64,000 nt of DNA from Bacteroidota bacterium (GCA_947452555.1 CANGDH010000007.1:48737-112736); one strand, 5' to 3'; counted from the stretch's first letter, positions 37,063 through 47,449 are shown. The notes: generated from the sequence alone by a model not told the origin. Translations and numbers: made by a program.

Positions 37063-38280
37063 CTAACTTCTACTTGTCGCAATCAATAAATTCAGATCGG
37101 TAAATTTCAAACTGAATTTATGACTAAGATAATAGTCTGTTAAGGCACCTTTATATAAATAAATCCCCTCTCTTAAATGGGCTTCATGCCAAATGATTTC
37201 TTCTAGTCCTCCTAAGTCTCCTATTTGAACTAATAAAGGCATTAGCACATTACTAATAGCTTGACTTGCTGTTCTTGCAAAACCACTTGGAATATTTGGA
37301 ACACCATAATGAATTACATCATGCTTGATTATAATTGGATGATCATGATTAGTTAATTCGCTAGTTTCAAAACATCCACCACGATCAATTGCCACGTCAA
37401 TAATGATGCTACCAGGACGCATCGCTGCTACCATTTCTTCTGTTACCACAATTGGCGCACGACCTAAATCATTTCTTAATGCCCCTACTGCCACTTCGCA
37501 GGTCTTTAATTGTTTTGCTAAAATATTAGGTTCTAAAACACTAGTCCAGACCCTTTGTCCTAAATTATTTTGAAGTCTTTGTAATCTTGAAACGTTATTA
37601 TCAAATACTTTTACACTTGCTCCTAAAGCCAAAGCATTACGCGTTGCAAATTCTCCTATAATATCTGCTCCAATAATCACGACTTTAGTTGGAGGCACAC
37701 CACTAATCCCACCTAATAAAATTCCTTTTCCCTGATTAAAATTACTTAGGTACTGCCCCGCAATAAGCATTACAGCACTACCCGTTATTTCACCCATACT
37801 TCTTAAAATCGGGTAATTATTATTTTCATCTTTTATATTTTCAATAGCTAATGCAGTAATTTTTTTTGCCATTAACTGCTCCATCACTTCCTTTTTTAGT
37901 GCTGTTAAATGCAAAGGAGAAATAATAGTTTGATGCATTTGTAAAAATGGCAAATCAGACTCAACTGGAGGAGCTGTTTTAACTAAAATGGGACATTTAT
38001 AAACTGTTTCTTTATCTGAAACAATGCTAGCGCCAGCTTCTGCATAATCCTTGTCAGAATACCTACTGCCATCACCTGCTCCTTTTTCTACCAAAACAGA
38101 ATGCCCATTTGCTACTAACACACTGATAGCTTCTGGGATCAAACCAATTCTATTTTCTTGAAACGCATTTTCTTTAGGGATACCAATTAAAAGTGGTTTG
38201 CACTTTGAAGGAATATCCAAAACCTCTTCCTGTGTTTCGTAAGAAAATGAACTATGAATTTGTGGCTTGATAGCGCTCAT
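37063..38280 (-). CDS. ald: alanine dehydrogenase
   Basis: NAD-dependent oxidative deamination of alanine to pyruvate, 405 residues, about 30 longer than the common form at the N-terminus. Motifs: GIPKENAFQENRIGLIPEAI (from residue 33), catalytic K101 (VKTAPP) and H124 (SPLHLTALK), the Rossmann glycine motif VVIIGADIIGEFATRNAL, and DVAIDRGGCFETS. NAD(P) transhydrogenase alpha subunits are related, but the C-terminal transmembrane part is missing, so ald is preferred. It starts 4 nt after tsaE on the same strand, a likely two-gene operon, convergent with the lpx run. Confidence 0.87.
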   Translation of the reverse strand: MSAIKPQIHSSFSYETQEEVLDIPSKCKPLLIGIPKENAFQENRIGLIPEAISVLVANGHSVLVEKGAGDGSRYSDKDYAEAGASIVSDKETVYKCPILVKTAPPVESDLPFLQMHQTIISPLHLTALKKEVMEQLMAKKITALAIENIKDENNNYPILRSMGEITGSAVMLIAGQYLSNFNQGKGILLGGISGVPPTKVVIIGADIIGEFATRNALALGASVKVFDNNVSRLQRLQNNLGQRVWTSVLEPNILAKQLKTCEVAVGALRNDLGRAPIVVTEEMVAAMRPGSIIIDVAIDRGGCFETSELTNHDHPIIIKHDVIHYGVPNIPSGFARTASQAISNVLMPLLVQIGDLGGLEEIIWHEAHLREGIYLYKGALTDYYLSHKFSLKFTDLNLLIATSRS

Positions 38281-38284
38281 ATCA

Positions 38285-38695
38285 TCAAATTTTTATAAAA
38301 ATACGTCTATTTCTTGGGTCTACTATTTCAATTTCAAAATGCACGGTATCTTCAGGCAAAATTCGAGCAGCTTTATTTGGCCACTCAATAAAGCAATAGT
38401 CTGCATTGTCAATAGCCGCAGAAAGCCCAGCATTTGCCGCTTCAGCTTCATTCTCAATTCTGTACCAGTCCATATGACAAATCACTTTATTCCCAATCTG
38501 ATATTCATTCATTAAAGAAAATGTGGGACTAGTAACATGGTCTTTGACACCCAATGCTTTGCAAATTGCAGCAATAAGCGTGGTTTTACCAGCTCCCATA
38601 TCGGCATGAAATGCCCAAATAGGGCGACTACTCCATTCTTTCAATAAAGTAGCAGCTATTTGATCAATTTCGGAAAGCGAATAGGCTAAATTCAT
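38285..38695 (-). CDS. tsaE: tRNA threonylcarbamoyladenosine biosynthesis protein TsaE
   Basis: ATPase needed for t6A37 modification of ANN-decoding tRNAs together with TsaB, TsaC and TsaD, 136 residues. Walker A is MGAGKTT (33-39), followed by the family motif SPTFSLMNEY and HMDWYRIE, and a C-terminal FIEWPNKAARILPEDT. A -7 box TATATTTG lies 4 nt before the ATG. It leads the tsaE-ald pair and is divergent from copA. Confidence 0.94.
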   Translation of the reverse strand: MNLAYSLSEIDQIAATLLKEWSSRPIWAFHADMGAGKTTLIAAICKALGVKDHVTSPTFSLMNEYQIGNKVICHMDWYRIENEAEAANAGLSAAIDNADYCFIEWPNKAARILPEDTVHFEIEIVDPRNRRIFIKI

Positions 38696-38699
38696 ATTG

Positions 38700-38707
38700 C
38701 AAATATA
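38700..38707 (-). promoter_or_regulatory. -7 box of tsaE
   Basis: TATATTTG on the - strand, 4 nt before the tsaE ATG. On the + strand a near-consensus TACCTTTA (38752-38759) lies 18 nt before copA. Confidence 0.5.
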
Positions 38708-38777
38708 AGTGAAGACGCAAAACCACCTTCAATTTAGCTAAAATCTATTTGTACCTTTATACTATAAAATTATCTCT

Positions 38778-40898
38778 ATGGAATCAGTACAATGGAAGGT
38801 TGATGGCATGAGCTGTACCAATTGCGCTTTATCCATTCATAAATATTTGGAATCTGAAGGTGTTAAAGAACCTAAAGTGAGTTTTATGGAAGGAGAAGTG
38901 CAATTCGAATTGCCATTTGAAGGAAGTGAATCAAAACTTAAAAAAGGTATTAGCAGTTTGGGATATAAGGTTAGAGGCAGTGAAGAAGAACCTACAAAGA
39001 AATTTTTAGACAATAATAAAGAACGCACTTTATTTAGTCTGGTTTTTGCCTTGCCCTTAGTGTTACATATGTTACCAGGTGTACATATTCATTGGATGAT
39101 GAATCCCTATGTTCAGTTAGCTTTTACAACGCCTATTTTTATTTTAGGAATGAGTTATTTTGGACGTAGTGCATGGCATAGTGTAACAAAGGGTATTCCC
39201 AATATGAATGTGCTTGTAGCTATTGGCGCTGCTGCTTCCTTTGGTTATAGTTTATATGGAACATTAATTGGACAAGGAATGTTGTTTGCTTATTATGAAA
39301 CCACTGCTACTATTATTACATTAGTATTTTTTGGTAATTATTTAGAAGATGCTTCTGTTAATTCTACACAACGCGCCTTAAAAGATTTAGTAAAAGCGCA
39401 GAAGGTAATGGCTAATATGATTGTGTTTGATGAAAATCATAAAGAAATTATTTTTAATGTGGAAAGTAATACCCTCAAAGTGGGAGATATTTTACTTATT
39501 AATGCTGGGGAAACAGTACCCATGGATAGTAAAATTTTATGGGGCGATGCGAATGTAAATGAAGCTATTGTTACTGGGGAGAGTTTACCTATTCATAAAA
39601 AAATTGGAGAACTATTAATTGGAGGAAGTACTATTGAAAATGGTACTATTAAAGCCTATGTTACTGCAGTTGGCGATAATACTGTTTTAGCAAATATTTT
39701 AAAAATGGTAAAATCTGCACAAGGTGAAAAACCACCAGTACAAATTTTAGCCGACAAAATTAGTGCAGTGTTTGTTCCATTGGTATTAAGTATTGCCTTG
39801 GTAACCTTAATTGGCAATTACTTTTTTACAAGTATTGGCTTTGGAGAAAGTATGTTAAGAGCCATTGCAGTATTAGTTATTTCATGTCCTTGTGCAATGG
39901 GACTAGCAACACCTGCAGCCATTGCTGTTGGACTTGGCAGAGGTGCACGTAATGGAGTGCTATTTAAAAATGCAAAAAGTTTGGAAACCTTTAAGGACAT
40001 TCGTCAAGTAGTTTTTGATAAAACTGGAACATTGACAACAGGCCATTTTGAAATTACTGATATTCAATTATTAGAAGGTATTACAGAAGCTGATTTTAAA
40101 ATATTAACCTACTCTTTAGAAAAATATTCCAATCATCCTATTGCCAAATGCATAAGTAGTACTTGGAAAAATACCATCGAAATAAAATGGCAGCAAATTG
40201 AAGAAGTCAAAGGTTTAGGTATTCAAGCAACCGATAAGGATGGCAATACCTATTGGGCTGGTTCTTACAAGACCCTTCTAGACCCTACTATTGAAGATGG
40301 TCATAATATATATGTGCAAAAAAATAACAAGCTTATAGGTTGGGTAGACGTTGCAGATCAAATAAGACCAGAAGCAAAAGAAGTGATTGAAACATTACAT
40401 TTACAAGGTATACATACTGTACTATTGAGTGGGGATAGAAAAGACAAATGTGAACAGGTTGGGAATGCATTGGGTATTCAAGAAATAATAAGTGAACAAA
40501 GTCCAGAAGACAAATTAAATAAATTAGAGGAGCTTACTAAAATTAGTCCTACAGCGATGGTTGGTGATGGCATTAACGACGCACCAGCATTAGCAAAAGC
40601 AACAATTGGAATTTCTTTAAGTAATGCATCCCATATTGCTATTCAAAGTGCACAAGTAATATTAATGAACCAGGGATTAAAAAATCTACCAATGTCATTA
40701 GGATTAGGGAGAAGAACGTATGAAACTATTAAAGAAAATTTAGCTTGGGCATTCTCCTATAATATCATTGCAATTCCTATTGCAGCATTAGGACTATTGG
40801 GAACTTGGGGGCCAACTTATGGAGCTTTAATTATGGGTTTGAGTGATGTGGTATTAGCAATTAATTCATTTAGATTGTTTAAGAAAAAATTAGTCTAG
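38778..40898 (+). CDS. copA: copper-translocating P1B-type ATPase
   Basis: Inner-membrane Cu(+) exporter, 706 residues. An N-terminal heavy-metal domain carries MSCTNC (C13, C16); the transmembrane metal site CPC is C370-P371-C372 in SCPCAMGLATPAA; the phosphorylation site DKTGT starts at D414; and the nucleotide-domain HP motif (NHPIAK) and GDGINDAPALAKA are present. About eight membrane helices are expected. Cu(+) is preferred over Zn because of CPC plus a single CxxC domain, but silver is also possible. recQ begins 7 nt downstream. No CueR/CopY-like regulator is adjacent. Confidence 0.93.
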   Translation: MESVQWKVDGMSCTNCALSIHKYLESEGVKEPKVSFMEGEVQFELPFEGSESKLKKGISSLGYKVRGSEEEPTKKFLDNNKERTLFSLVFALPLVLHMLPGVHIHWMMNPYVQLAFTTPIFILGMSYFGRSAWHSVTKGIPNMNVLVAIGAAASFGYSLYGTLIGQGMLFAYYETTATIITLVFFGNYLEDASVNSTQRALKDLVKAQKVMANMIVFDENHKEIIFNVESNTLKVGDILLINAGETVPMDSKILWGDANVNEAIVTGESLPIHKKIGELLIGGSTIENGTIKAYVTAVGDNTVLANILKMVKSAQGEKPPVQILADKISAVFVPLVLSIALVTLIGNYFFTSIGFGESMLRAIAVLVISCPCAMGLATPAAIAVGLGRGARNGVLFKNAKSLETFKDIRQVVFDKTGTLTTGHFEITDIQLLEGITEADFKILTYSLEKYSNHPIAKCISSTWKNTIEIKWQQIEEVKGLGIQATDKDGNTYWAGSYKTLLDPTIEDGHNIYVQKNNKLIGWVDVADQIRPEAKEVIETLHLQGIHTVLLSGDRKDKCEQVGNALGIQEIISEQSPEDKLNKLEELTKISPTAMVGDGINDAPALAKATIGISLSNASHIAIQSAQVILMNQGLKNLPMSLGLGRRTYETIKENLAWAFSYNIIAIPIAALGLLGTWGPTYGALIMGLSDVVLAINSFRLFKKKLV

Positions 40899-40905
40899 TA
40901 ACTAC

Positions 40906-42618
40906 TTGAAATTACCACAACAAATATTAGAAACCTACTGGGGTTATACCGAGTTTAGACCAAAACAATTAGAGATTATTGAATCTGTATTGTCAGGCAA
41001 AGACGTGCTTACGTTATTACCAACGGGTGCTGGAAAATCACTTTGTTACCAATTACCTGTATTATGTAAATCTGGCATTGGCATTATAATCAGCCCTTTG
41101 ATCGCACTAATGCAAGACCAAGTGAAGGATTTAAGTGCTAGGAATATTACTGCAATTAGCCTAGGGGGTAACATGAGTTTTGAGGAACAAACAAATATCT
41201 TAAAGGATATTCAGTTAGGGAAATACCAATTCATTTATTGTTCTCCTGAGAAATTAGCACAAAAGAATTTTCAGGACTTTTTACAAACCCTCAGGATTCA
41301 ACTTTTTGCAATAGACGAAGCGCATTGTATATCACAATGGGGATATGATTTCAGACCTTCTTATAGAAAATTAGATATTTTAAAAAAACTATTCCCAACC
41401 ATACCGGTCTTGGCAATGACGGCTTCTGCTATACCAATGGTGCAAGCTGACATAGTCAAACAGTTGTCTTTAAAAAATGTCGAAATTATTACCGATAGTT
41501 TTTTAAGACCTCGACTAGCTTATCTAGTACAAAAAGTCCCAGTAAAACTACATTCTGTTAGAAGCTTATTATCACAAATAACCGGCTCTGTAATTATCTA
41601 TTGCAATACCCGAAATAATGTGAGTCAATTAGCAAGTTTATTAAAATCATATGGATATTCCATTGGGGAATATCATGCAGGAATGACTATTGCAAGTAGA
41701 CAAGCAATTCAAAATAGTTGGATGCAAGACCTAACTCAAATAGTAGTTTGCACTAGTGCTTTTGGTATGGGAATTAACAAACCCAATGTAAGACTAGTAA
41801 TCCATTACGAAATTCCAGGAAGCATTGAACAATATTATCAAGAAGCCGGAAGAGCAGGAAGAGATGGACTTTCAGCAAAAGCAATTTTACTATTTCAACA
41901 AAATGATTGGGATTATTGGGAATCTGTTCAAGCAAAAAAATACCCGCCCATTGAAACGATCAAAAAAGTATATCAAGACTTAGCAGACTATGTTCAATTA
42001 CCTGTAGGGATGGGCGAAAAGCAACAATTTCTTTTTGACTTTGAAACTTTCTGTGCTAGTTTTAAATGGGATAAAATAATAGCTAGAAATGCATTACAAT
42101 GGATAGCTCAAGAAGGTCATGTTCAATTTTCCGACTCCAACTTTAAACCTTCATTAGTTCAAGTCATAGAAAGCAGAGAAGGAATAGAACTATTTGAAAA
42201 AAATAATGCCATCTTAGGAATTGTACTTCAAACTATTTTAAGAACCTATGGCGGCATTATTGACGGTCCTCAATTTATAAATGAAAGTGTATTGGCTCAA
42301 TTGTTAAATAGAGATTTTTCGTTCGTTCAAACGCAACTCCATTTATTAAAAGAGTATGGCTTGATAAGCTATGAACAAAAAGAGCACCAGCCTGTAGTTC
42401 AGTTTCAATGGAACCGCGCATCTGCTGCATTTATGAAACTAGACTTTGACAACTATCAATTAAGGAAAAAGGCCTTTCTAGATCGTATTCAACATCTCTC
42501 TACCTACCTAAAAAACACTAGTATTCAATGTAGAAGTGTTTATTTGGCCCAATATTTTGGAGAAAAACACCCAAGTCCTTGCGGAATTTGCGACCTTTGT
42601 ACAAGTACGAAGGATTAG
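40906..42618 (+). CDS. recQ: RecQ family ATP-dependent DNA helicase
   Basis: 3'-5' superfamily 2 helicase acting in recombination and fork repair, 570 residues. Motif 0 GYTEFRPKQ, Walker A PTGAGKSL (G41-S45), DEAH box (137-140) followed by the RecQ-specific CISQWGYDFRPSY aromatic loop, and motif VI QEAGRAGRDG are all present. A zinc-binding cysteine set occurs at the very end (CRSVYL, CGICDLC). No HRDC domain is apparent, so it is shorter than E. coli RecQ. It begins at a TTG (40906-40908), 7 nt after copA; no in-frame ATG precedes motif 0. Confidence 0.93.
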   Translation: MKLPQQILETYWGYTEFRPKQLEIIESVLSGKDVLTLLPTGAGKSLCYQLPVLCKSGIGIIISPLIALMQDQVKDLSARNITAISLGGNMSFEEQTNILKDIQLGKYQFIYCSPEKLAQKNFQDFLQTLRIQLFAIDEAHCISQWGYDFRPSYRKLDILKKLFPTIPVLAMTASAIPMVQADIVKQLSLKNVEIITDSFLRPRLAYLVQKVPVKLHSVRSLLSQITGSVIIYCNTRNNVSQLASLLKSYGYSIGEYHAGMTIASRQAIQNSWMQDLTQIVVCTSAFGMGINKPNVRLVIHYEIPGSIEQYYQEAGRAGRDGLSAKAILLFQQNDWDYWESVQAKKYPPIETIKKVYQDLADYVQLPVGMGEKQQFLFDFETFCASFKWDKIIARNALQWIAQEGHVQFSDSNFKPSLVQVIESREGIELFEKNNAILGIVLQTILRTYGGIIDGPQFINESVLAQLLNRDFSFVQTQLHLLKEYGLISYEQKEHQPVVQFQWNRASAAFMKLDFDNYQLRKKAFLDRIQHLSTYLKNTSIQCRSVYLAQYFGEKHPSPCGICDLCTSTKD

Positions 42619-42696
42619 GTATATTTTAACAAAACATTGGAAACCCATATTTTAGATCAAAAACTAAATATCGTTTCTTTACAAAAAGCAATCAAT

Positions 42697-43395
42697 ATGG
42701 AAGACAAGAAAAAATACAAAATACTTCTTTGTGAAGATGACAGTAATCTAGGTTTAGTATTAAAAAATTATTTAGAATTAGACGAGTATGATGTAACACT
42801 TGAAAGAGATGGCCGACTGGGTTTAGCCGCATTTCAAAGAGAAAAATTTGATCTTTGTTTATTAGATGTGATGATGCCGCATGTTGATGGCTTTACTTTA
42901 GCGGAAGAGATTAGAGACATTGATCCTGACGTTCCTTTATTTTTCTTAAGTGCAAAGACATTGAAAGAAGATATTATACATGGATACAAACTAGGTGCAG
43001 ACGATTATATCACAAAACCTTTTGATAGTGAAGTATTAATGCTAAAAATAAAAGCAATTATTAAAAGAAATGAAGAGGATAATAAAATCTCTGAAAATAT
43101 CGAATTTGAATTAGGTAAATATCATTTCAATCCAAAATTACGTGAACTTATATTTGCAGACAAAACACAGGTATTGTCTCCTAAGGAAAATGAATTATTA
43201 AAAATGTTAGCAGAACATAAAAACGATTTATTGACAAGAGAAAAAGCATTAAAGAAAATATGGGGCAGTGATACCTACTTTAATGGAAGAAGCATGGATG
43301 TTTATATTGCTAAACTTAGAAAGTATTTAAAAGAAGACGAACAAATCGAAATCGTAAATATTCATGGAAATGGATTTCGATTAGTGGTTCATTAA
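42697..43395 (+). CDS. OmpR/PhoB family response regulator
   Basis: A 232-residue two-component response regulator. The receiver domain has the acidic pocket E13/D14/D15, phosphoacceptor D57 (LLDVMMPHVDGF), the switch serine in FLSAK and K107 (TKPFD). The C-terminal winged-helix DNA-binding domain spans about 135-232 (LSPKENELLKMLAEHKNDLLTRE and GRSMDVYIAKLRKYL). The frame is open to a TTG at 42637 but the ATG at 42697 starts where receiver domains normally begin. No histidine kinase is adjacent, so the partner is elsewhere. It resembles RprY-type regulators of the phylum, without certainty. Confidence 0.9.
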   Translation: MEDKKKYKILLCEDDSNLGLVLKNYLELDEYDVTLERDGRLGLAAFQREKFDLCLLDVMMPHVDGFTLAEEIRDIDPDVPLFFLSAKTLKEDIIHGYKLGADDYITKPFDSEVLMLKIKAIIKRNEEDNKISENIEFELGKYHFNPKLRELIFADKTQVLSPKENELLKMLAEHKNDLLTREKALKKIWGSDTYFNGRSMDVYIAKLRKYLKEDEQIEIVNIHGNGFRLVVH

Positions 43396-43414
43396 TCTCG
43401 AATTAACTTCTCTT

Positions 43415-43447
43415 AAAAAGGTCCCAACTATAAATTGGGACCTTTTT
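43415..43447. terminator. bidirectional intrinsic terminator
   Basis: AAAAAGGTCCCAA and TTGGGACCTTTTT form a perfect 13-bp stem with a 7-nt loop, U-rich on both strands, between the convergent response regulator and ruvB. Confidence 0.85.
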
Positions 43448-43458
43448 AATATTATTTA

Positions 43459-44496
43459 CTATCTAAATAATTCAGGATTGTCTAAACTTCCGCGGTCTCT
43501 CTTTTTTCCTAAATGCTCATAAGCTTTATGTGTCACTTCTCGTCCTCTAGGTGTTCTTTGTAAAAATCCTTCTTGAATCAAGAATGGCTCGTATACTTCC
43601 TCAATGGTACCTGACTCCTCACCAACTGCAGTAGCAATGGTTGAAATTCCAACTGGTCCTCCTTTGAATTTTTCAATAATAGCTAATAATATACGGTTAT
43701 CCATTTCGTCTAATCCATGCTCGTCTACGTTTAAGGCTTTTAAAGCATGTTGCGTAATACCAATATCAACCTGACCGTCATTTAAAACTTGTGCAAAGTC
43801 ACGTACCCTTCTTAATAAACCATTTGCTATTCTAGGTGTACCTCGGCTTCTTCTTGAAATTTCTCCAGCAGCAGTTGAATCTATTTTCACGTCTAAAATT
43901 TGTGCGCTACGCTCAATGATTTTTTGAAGTACCGAAGCAGGGTAATATTCTAGTCTTGATTTGATTCCGAATCTTGAAAGTAAAGGTGCTGTCAACAATC
44001 CACTTCTGGTGGTTGCACCTACTAAAGTAAAAGGATTTAAATTAATTTGAATACTTCTTGCATTAGGCCCACTGTCAATCATAATGTCAATCTTATAATC
44101 TTCCATGGCTGCATATAAATACTCTTCAACTACGGTACTCAAACGATGTATTTCGTCAATAAACAATACATCATTGGGTTCTAAGCTTGTTAACAAACCA
44201 GCCAAATCGCTTGGTTTTTCAATTACTGGGCCGGAAGTTTCTTTAATTTGAACCCCCATTTCATTTGCTACAATACGACTTAATGTAGTCTTGCCTAATC
44301 CTGGAGGTCCGTGAAATAGAATATGATCCAAGGCTTCTCCTCTCATTTTAGCCGCTTTAATAAAAATGCTTATGTTTTCTATCAACTGAGGTTGACCAGA
44401 AAATGCATCCATCGCTTGCGGACGAATACTATTCTCAAACTCTCTTTCTTGAGGGTTTAAATTATTATTCGCTATATCTATAAGTGGGTTGGACAT
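43459..44496 (-). CDS. ruvB: Holliday junction branch migration ATPase RuvB
   Basis: AAA+ motor that with RuvA moves Holliday junctions, 345 residues. Walker A is GPPGLGKTT (63-71), Walker [10 protein letters not shown], sensor 1 [18 protein letters not shown], and the C-terminal winged helix has TPRGREVT. It lies 37 nt downstream of leuS on the same strand. The junction resolvase ruvC is about 10 kb away on the other strand; ruvA is not in the window. Confidence 0.97.
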   Translation of the reverse strand: MSNPLIDIANNNLNPQEREFENSIRPQAMDAFSGQPQLIENISIFIKAAKMRGEALDHILFHGPPGLGKTTLSRIVANEMGVQIKETSGPVIEKPSDLAGLLTSLEPNDVLFIDEIHRLSTVVEEYLYAAMEDYKIDIMIDSGPNARSIQINLNPFTLVGATTRSGLLTAPLLSRFGIKSRLEYYPASVLQKIIERSAQILDVKIDSTAAGEISRRSRGTPRIANGLLRRVRDFAQVLNDGQVDIGITQHALKALNVDEHGLDEMDNRILLAIIEKFKGGPVGISTIATAVGEESGTIEEVYEPFLIQEGFLQRTPRGREVTHKAYEHLGKKRDRGSLDNPELFR

Positions 44497-44533
44497 GAAA
44501 TTTGTTATATTATTTATTCACAATTGAAAAATG

Positions 44534-47284
44534 CTAAAGGACAATATTGACCATTTTACCTTTTACGAAAATTAGTTTTTTAATTTCTTTTCCTTCAATC
44601 CATTTTTGAACAGCTTCACTGCCTAACACAATTTCGTGGACTTGCGCTTCAGTAGCATCAAATGCCATTGCGATATTGGTTCTCACTTTTCCGTTTATGC
44701 TGATAGGATATTCTTTACTTGTCTCTAAAACATATTTAGCTTCAAAGAATGGATAAGTAGCATTAATCACTAACCCTTCATTTCCTAATACTTTCCATAA
44801 TTCTTCCGCAAAATGGGGGGCATATGGCGTTAATAAAATTAATACTTGAGAAAGTACTTCTTTTTTATGACAACCTAAATCATACAATTCATTAATACAA
44901 ATCATGAAAGTACTTACTGCAGTGTTAAAACTATATCGTTCTGTATCTTCCTCGATTTTCTTAATAGCCTTATGTAATATTTTTAATTCTGCTGCAGTAG
45001 CTGGTTCGTCAACCCACACTTTGCCCTTCATTTCGTCAAAGAACATTCTCCAGAATTTTTTCAAAAAACGGTGAACCCCTTCAATACCCTTTGTATCCCA
45101 AGGTTTACTTTGCTCCACTGGTCCCAAGAACATTTCATACATTCTAAAAGTGTCCGCACCATATCTTTCTACTAAATCGTCCGGATTAACTGTATTGAAT
45201 TTAGACTTAGACATTTTTTCTACCTCTACTCCACAAATATATTTGCCCTCTTCTAAAATAAATTCCGCATTTGCAAAGTCAGGCTTCCATTTTTTAAATG
45301 CAGCAGTGTCTAATTCCAAGCCATCTACCATATTTACATCTACATGCAATTGATCTACTTCATAATTTCCAATCAAGCTGGCAGAAACATAAACATGAGT
45401 TCCTCTTTGACGATATACAAATCGAGAACTTCCTTGAATCATTCCTTGATTCAATAATTTTTTAAATGGTTCATCGAATCCAATATGCCCTAAGTCAAAT
45501 AATACTTTTGTCCATAAACGACTATACAATAAGTGTCCTACTGCATGCTCAGTTCCTCCAATATATAAATCCACTTGATTCCAATAGTCACTTACTTTTC
45601 TATCACAAAATGCACCCATATTATGAGGGTCCATATATCTTAAGAAATACCAGCTACTACCTGCATAGCCTGGCATAGTATTAGTTTCATAATTTTCTGC
45701 CACCCATGATTCTATATTAGCTAAAGGGCCTTGTCCGTCTGGGCCTGGGCTATAATTATCAACTTCTGGCAATAAAAGCGGTAATTCATTTTCTGACAAT
45801 GGATATGCAATCCCATTTATCCATTTAATTGGGAATGGCTCCCCCCAATATCTTTGTCTACTAAATGCAGCATCACGCATTCTAAAGTTCACTTTGCTTT
45901 GACCAATTCCCAGTGCAACTATTTTTTCATTGACAATAGCAATAGCATCTTTTTGAACAATCCCATTTAAAAAATCACTATTAGTCAATATAGCTTCCTT
46001 GGTTGGGTTCGCTTCTATCCCATCAAATGCATCTCCAATAATGTTTGTAATAGGTATATTAAAATGTTGAGCAAATTTAAAGTCACGGTCATCACCACAA
46101 GGAACCGCCATAATGGCACCTGTTCCATATCCAGCTAAAACATATTCAGAAATCCAGATTGGAATTAGTTTTTGATTAAATGGATTCACTACATATGCCC
46201 CTGTAAAGCATCCTGTTATTTTCTTCTCTGCGATTCGCTCACGTTCACTTCTACTTTTTACATAGGCTATGTATTCAGCTACTACGGTCTTATGTGTGTC
46301 AGGTGTAATTTTTTCAATTAATGCATGCTCCGGTGCTACTACCATAAAATCCACTCCAAAAACCGTGTCAGGTCTTGTTGTATATACTTTTAACGCCCCT
46401 TCGTAATTGTGTATTGCAAAGTCAATTTCAGCACCATAACTTTTACCTATCCAATTAGACTGCATTTCCTTCATCGCATCGCTAAATTGTATGGTATCAA
46501 GTCCCGTTAACAATCTATCTGCATACTCTGTAATCCTTAAATACCACTGACGTAATCTTTTCTTTTCAACAGGATGCCCTCCTCTTTCGCTAAATCCATT
46601 TATTACTTCATCATTTGCCAATACAGTTCCTAAAGCCTCACACCAATTCACTTCTCCATAACCACAAAAAGCCAAACGATATTGCATTAAAATATCTTGT
46701 TGCTCTTTTTCAGAAAATGCCTTCCAATCAGCTGCAGTAAATTTAAGATGCGCATCGGAAGGACAAAGATTATTACCATTTCCTTCTGTTTCAAAAATGC
46801 TTACTAGTTCTGAAATGTTTTTTGCTTTAGCACTCGACCTATCAAAATAACTATTAAATAATTGTAAGAAAATCCATTGTGTCCATTTATAATAACTCGC
46901 GTCACAAGTTCTTACTTCTCTATCCCAATCATAAGAAAACCCAATATTGTCTAATTGCTTTCTAAAATTATCAATATTGCCATGTGTGCTTTTTAAAGGA
47001 TGTACCCCGTGTTCAATTGCATATTGTTCCGCAGGAAGTCCAAAAGCATCATAACCCATTGGATGCAAAACATTGAATCCTTTTAATCTTTTGAATCGAC
47101 TATAAATATCAGAAGCAATATATCCTAGCGGATGCCCTACGTGTAATCCAGCACCACTTGGATAAGGGAACATGTCCAATACATAGAACTTTGGCTTATC
47201 ACTCACATTAGAAACCTGATACGCTTTCTGTTCATTCCAAATGGCTTGCCATTTTTTTTCAATAGCCCTAAATTGATACTCCAT
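44534..47284 (-). CDS. leuS: leucine--tRNA ligase
   Basis: Class I leucyl-tRNA synthetase, 916 residues. The HIGH-type motif lies in MFPYPSGAGLHVGHPLGY (38-55) and KMSKS at 690-694 (VEKMSKSKFNTVNPDD). The editing domain (TTRPDTVFGVDFMVVAPEH) and the anticodon-binding and C-terminal domains follow. A longer spacer at about residues 165-200 (NGNNLCPSDAHLKFTAADW) looks like a lineage insertion. It is divergent from ftsX and followed by ruvB. Confidence 0.97.
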   Translation of the reverse strand: MEYQFRAIEKKWQAIWNEQKAYQVSNVSDKPKFYVLDMFPYPSGAGLHVGHPLGYIASDIYSRFKRLKGFNVLHPMGYDAFGLPAEQYAIEHGVHPLKSTHGNIDNFRKQLDNIGFSYDWDREVRTCDASYYKWTQWIFLQLFNSYFDRSSAKAKNISELVSIFETEGNGNNLCPSDAHLKFTAADWKAFSEKEQQDILMQYRLAFCGYGEVNWCEALGTVLANDEVINGFSERGGHPVEKKRLRQWYLRITEYADRLLTGLDTIQFSDAMKEMQSNWIGKSYGAEIDFAIHNYEGALKVYTTRPDTVFGVDFMVVAPEHALIEKITPDTHKTVVAEYIAYVKSRSERERIAEKKITGCFTGAYVVNPFNQKLIPIWISEYVLAGYGTGAIMAVPCGDDRDFKFAQHFNIPITNIIGDAFDGIEANPTKEAILTNSDFLNGIVQKDAIAIVNEKIVALGIGQSKVNFRMRDAAFSRQRYWGEPFPIKWINGIAYPLSENELPLLLPEVDNYSPGPDGQGPLANIESWVAENYETNTMPGYAGSSWYFLRYMDPHNMGAFCDRKVSDYWNQVDLYIGGTEHAVGHLLYSRLWTKVLFDLGHIGFDEPFKKLLNQGMIQGSSRFVYRQRGTHVYVSASLIGNYEVDQLHVDVNMVDGLELDTAAFKKWKPDFANAEFILEEGKYICGVEVEKMSKSKFNTVNPDDLVERYGADTFRMYEMFLGPVEQSKPWDTKGIEGVHRFLKKFWRMFFDEMKGKVWVDEPATAAELKILHKAIKKIEEDTERYSFNTAVSTFMICINELYDLGCHKKEVLSQVLILLTPYAPHFAEELWKVLGNEGLVINATYPFFEAKYVLETSKEYPISINGKVRTNIAMAFDATEAQVHEIVLGSEAVQKWIEGKEIKKLIFVKGKMVNIVL

Positions 47285-47381
47285 CTTCTATTTTTTCTTA
47301 AAATTTCTTTAAAATTTGACATTTCACCAACCAAAACTGGCAACTGCCTAATTTTGACCTAAAATAGGCCTAATTCACCTA

Positions 47382-47424
47382 TTGCAAATGTAAGCCATTA
47401 GCGTTCAAAACCCTACATTTGCAA
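47382..47424. promoter_or_regulatory. divergent leuS/ftsX promoter with palindromic -7 boxes
   Basis: TTGCAAATGTA (47382-47392) and TACATTTGCAA (47414-47424) are a perfect 11-bp inverted repeat separated by 21 bp. Each arm carries TACATTTG, one reading leftward (leuS, leader near 100 nt) and one rightward (ftsX ATG at 47450). Confidence 0.55.
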
Positions 47425-47449
47425 AGCGAACACGTAAAATATTAATACT

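Noticed and set aside
42637..42696. 20-residue extension of the response regulator from a TTG
   Set aside because: Receiver domains begin a few residues after the start; the ATG at 42697 fits.
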